DNA of 17,167 bases from Propionibacterium sp. (GTDB lineage: Bacteria > Actinomycetota > Actinomycetes > Propionibacteriales > Propionibacteriaceae), in NCBI GenBank assembly GCA_012719335.1, contig JAAYAO010000189.1, forward strand, positions 1-17,167, written 5' to 3'. Below the pieces are notes generated by a model. That model made no database searches, was not told the origin of the DNA, and worked only from the letters and a program-made list of their open reading frames with translations. Each line of letters opens with the position of its first letter. Positions within the stretch are counted from its first letter, which is position 1. Made by a program: the position numbers and the translations under genes. Shown one piece after another: positions 14,848 through 17,167 of the stretch.

Positions 14848-15951
14848 GTGAAGTTTTCTCGCGCGGGCGCTGCGATCGCCCTCACCTCGGCCCTGGCCCT
14901 CGGCCTGTCGGCCTGCGCCAGCAACACCCCCACCGGCACCGACGGTGGCAACGGGGGCGGCGAGCAGGAAACCCAACTGACCGGCACCCTGTCCGGCGGC
15001 GGCGCCTCCTCGCAGGAATCCGCGATGCTCGCCTGGATCGACAGCTTCAAGTCGGTGCAGCCCGACATGGAGGTCATGTACGACGTCGTGGGCTCCGGCA
15101 CCGGTCGTGAAGGCTTCATCGCCGGCAAGTACACCTTCGCCGGCTCCGACGCCGCGATGAGCCAGGAAGACGGCGCGGGTGCCGAGCAGTGTGGTGACTC
15201 CGGCATCATCAACATCCCGGCCTACATCTCCCCGGTTGCGGTTGCCTACAACCTGCCGGACGTCGACGCCGAGCACATCAACATGGACGCCGACACCATC
15301 GCCTCCATTTTCGCCGGTGAGATCACCACCTGGGACGACGCCAAGATCGCCGAGCAGAACGAGGGCGTCGAACTGCCCTCGACCCCGATCACCGTCGTGG
15401 TGCGTGGTGACTCCTCGGGTACCACCGAGAACTTCACCGCCTACCTCGATGCCGCCAGCGACGTCTGGACCCACGGCGAGATCGAGGACTGGCCGGCCGA
15501 ACTGCAGGCCGAGTCGGCCCAGCAGACCGGCGGTGTGGTCGGTCTGGCCAAGCAGACCGAGGGTGCCATCACCTACGCCGACGCTTCGGCCGTCGAGGGC
15601 CTGGGCACCGTGGCCGTGGGTGTCGGTGGCGAGTACGTGCCGTACTCGGCCGATGCCGCTTCGAAGGCCGTCGAGACCGCTGAGCGCGCCGGTGAGGGCA
15701 ACGACATGGCCGTCGAGCTCGACCGTGGCACCGAGGAAGCCGGTGTGTACCCGATCGTTCTGGTCGCCTACAGCATCTACTGCCAGAACTACAACGACCA
15801 GGAGACCGCCGACCTGGTGAAGGCCTTCGGCACCTACGTCGTTTCGGCTGAGGGCCAGCAGGCCGCCAGCGAGTCCGCCGGCAACGCCCCGCTGTCCGAG
15901 GAACTGTCGAAGCAGACCACCGAGGCCATCGAGTCCATCGGCGTCAACTGA
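14848..15951 (+). CDS. pstS: Phosphate ABC transporter substrate-binding lipoprotein
   Basis: High-affinity phosphate-binding protein of the Pst importer, tethered to the outer face of the membrane. The 367-residue protein has a lipoprotein signal with the lipobox LSAC (Cys23) and then a Gly-rich linker (about 26-45). Phosphate-site motifs are GGGASSQESAMLAWIDSF, the GSGTGREGF loop, the GSDAAMS stretch and the VRGDSSGTTENFTAYL segment. The GTG at 14848 is supported by AAGGAAG 7 nt upstream and by the signal sequence that follows. Preceded by the PHO-box-like array; followed by a large hairpin before pstC, which would let pstS be made in excess of the membrane parts. Confidence 0.95.
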   Translation: MKFSRAGAAIALTSALALGLSACASNTPTGTDGGNGGGEQETQLTGTLSGGGASSQESAMLAWIDSFKSVQPDMEVMYDVVGSGTGREGFIAGKYTFAGSDAAMSQEDGAGAEQCGDSGIINIPAYISPVAVAYNLPDVDAEHINMDADTIASIFAGEITTWDDAKIAEQNEGVELPSTPITVVVRGDSSGTTENFTAYLDAASDVWTHGEIEDWPAELQAESAQQTGGVVGLAKQTEGAITYADASAVEGLGTVAVGVGGEYVPYSADAASKAVETAERAGEGNDMAVELDRGTEEAGVYPIVLVAYSIYCQNYNDQETADLVKAFGTYVVSAEGQQAASESAGNAPLSEELSKQTTEAIESIGVN

Positions 15952-15980
15952 CACCGAGGGTCGCTTCACGGTAGCGTCAG

Positions 15981-16010
15981 CGCCGGGCCACGCTACGGCG
16001 TGGCCCGGCG
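15981..16010 (+). terminator. 13-bp perfect hairpin between pstS and pstC
   Basis: CGCCGGGCCACGC and GCGTGGCCCGGCG flank a TACG loop. No U-run follows. In the 101-bp gap of an otherwise continuous pst operon it probably acts as a partial terminator or protects the pstS message from 3' decay. Confidence 0.65.
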
Positions 16011-16052
16011 TACGCCGTGTACACCACGTTCGTTCGGTAGATCGAGGCACGA

Positions 16053-17012
16053 ATGTCACAGACACAGACGGCACCATCGGAGAAATCGTCCGCCCCCGGG
16101 ATCGTGTCCCGCGGTGGTCGCACCGGTGATGTCACCTTCAAGACCATTACGATCGCAGCGGCGATCTTCATCTTGGTGACGCTGTTCTTCGTCGCCTTCT
16201 TCCTGACGATCTCGTCGATCCCCGCGTTCACCGCCGATCCCGCGGACCTGATCGACGGCAAACCCTTCATCCAGTGGGTCATTCCGCTGGCCATCGGCAC
16301 CCTGATCGCCGCGGCGATCGGCCTGCTGCTGGCCACCCCGGTTGCGGTGGGTGTCGCGCTGTTCATCTCGCACCTCGCCCCCCGGCGGCTGTCCAAGCCG
16401 GTCGGCTACGTCATCGACCTGCTCGCCGCGATTCCCTCGGTGGTGTACGGCGCCTGGGGTATGACCTTCTTCGGGCCCGCCCTGGTGCCGCTGTACACCT
16501 GGCTGGAGGCCAACCTCGGGTTCATCCCGATCTTCTCCGGCCCGGTCTCCCAGGCCGGCCGCACCCTGCTCACCGCCGGCATCGTGCTCGCGGTGATGGT
16601 GCTGCCGATCATCACCTCGCTGTGCCGCGAGATCTTCATCCAGACCCCGAACCTGCACGAGGAAGCCGCCCTGGCCCTCGGTGCCACCAAGTGGGACATG
16701 ATCAAGATGGCGGTCTTCCCCTTCGCCCGGGCCGGCATCGTCTCGGCGGTGATGCTCGGACTGGGCCGCGCCCTCGGTGAAACCATGGCGGTCGCCATGG
16801 TGCTCTCCCCGGGCATCCTGACGTCCAACCTGCTGGGTGTGGGCAACCGCACGATCCCGTCCGAGATCGCCCTGAAGTACCCCGAAGCCTTCGGTGACAT
16901 CCGGGCCGAGTTGATCGCCGCCGGCCTGGTGCTGTTCGGCATCACCTTGATCGTCAACATGACCGCTCGCTGGATCGTCAGCCGTTACTCGCAGTACTCG
17001 GGAGCCAACTGA
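16053..17012 (+). CDS. pstC: Phosphate ABC transporter permease PstC
   Basis: One of the two membrane subunits of the Pst importer. The 319-residue protein has a soluble N-terminal tail of about 28 residues and about six membrane segments (roughly 30-55, 74-105, 115-137, 171-190, 229-253, 290-310). The cytoplasmic EAA loop that contacts PstB reads EEAALALGATKWDMIKMAVFP, followed by GLGRALGETMAVAMV, typical of PstC. PSVVYGAWG in the third segment is also family-typical. ATG 16053 has GAGG 5 nt upstream. The stop overlaps the pstA start (TGATG), so translation is coupled. Confidence 0.94.
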   Translation: MSQTQTAPSEKSSAPGIVSRGGRTGDVTFKTITIAAAIFILVTLFFVAFFLTISSIPAFTADPADLIDGKPFIQWVIPLAIGTLIAAAIGLLLATPVAVGVALFISHLAPRRLSKPVGYVIDLLAAIPSVVYGAWGMTFFGPALVPLYTWLEANLGFIPIFSGPVSQAGRTLLTAGIVLAVMVLPIITSLCREIFIQTPNLHEEAALALGATKWDMIKMAVFPFARAGIVSAVMLGLGRALGETMAVAMVLSPGILTSNLLGVGNRTIPSEIALKYPEAFGDIRAELIAAGLVLFGITLIVNMTARWIVSRYSQYSGAN

Positions 17013-17167
17013 TGTCCGACACGAACACGACTCACGAGACCGACGTCGAGCAGGAGATCCTGCCCAGCAGCGCTCCGATTCGCACCGCTTCGCTGCCGCG
17101 CTGGTTGCCCTATGCGCTGATCGCCGGCGCGATGGTGGTCGGGTTGATCCTCAACCTGCTGATCACC
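17012..17167 (+). CDS. pstA: Phosphate ABC transporter permease PstA, N-terminal fragment
   Basis: Only 52 codons are visible before the right edge. The ATG overlaps the pstC stop. A polar, acidic tail of about 30 residues (MSDTNTTHETDVEQEIL) is followed by LPRWLPYALIAG and the first hydrophobic segment (about 34-52). The assignment rests mainly on position after pstC and on this outline; pstB would be expected beyond the edge. Confidence 0.78.
   Translation, partial: MSDTNTTHETDVEQEILPSSAPIRTASLPRWLPYALIAGAMVVGLILNLLIT

Overview
The window comes from a GC-rich actinomycete. Codons end mostly in G or C, there is a mycothiol synthase gene (mshD) and an atypical OmpR-type GlnR, and the order glnR-mshD-ppk-NUDIX/phosphatase-pst is an actinobacterial arrangement. 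A Propionibacteriales-like host fits, but that is inference from gene content.

Layout. Positions 1-452 (minus) hold the N-terminus of an exported protein cut by the left edge. Then come a 344-bp non-coding stretch with a 77-bp inverted-repeat element (A1) and an intrinsic terminator, pgi (minus), and divergently dgt (plus). A gap of about 190 bp carries a second repeat type (B1). Next, all on minus: a 3-ketosteroid dehydrogenase-like flavoprotein, a secreted SH3/M15-like protein, a TetR regulator, ogt (after repeat A2, which is inverted relative to A1) and a LigT-like RNA 2',3'-cyclic phosphodiesterase. Both sides of the last gene are repeat-rich (C1; B2, B3, C2). From 9.8 kb the window becomes a nitrogen/phosphate block: a MoaD/ThiS-like gene (minus), divergent from glnR (plus), then mshD, ppk, a NUDIX plus histidine-phosphatase gene, pstS, pstC and the start of pstA.

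How the genes fit together. The right third is a phosphate module: high-affinity phosphate uptake (PstS, PstC, PstA), polyphosphate synthesis (Ppk) and a nucleotide-cleaning hydrolase. A phased PHO-box-like array lies just upstream of pstS. The nitrogen regulator GlnR sits at the head of the block. The left two thirds are unlinked single genes for central metabolism, nucleotide pool and DNA repair, cell wall and RNA processing.

I see no phage, insertion sequence, CRISPR array or defence system. The most notable non-ordinary signals are two families of 77-78-bp intergenic inverted-repeat elements and a recurring ANNNT-N6/7-start-codon arrangement that suggests leaderless transcription of six genes. 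All counts and alignments were made by eye.
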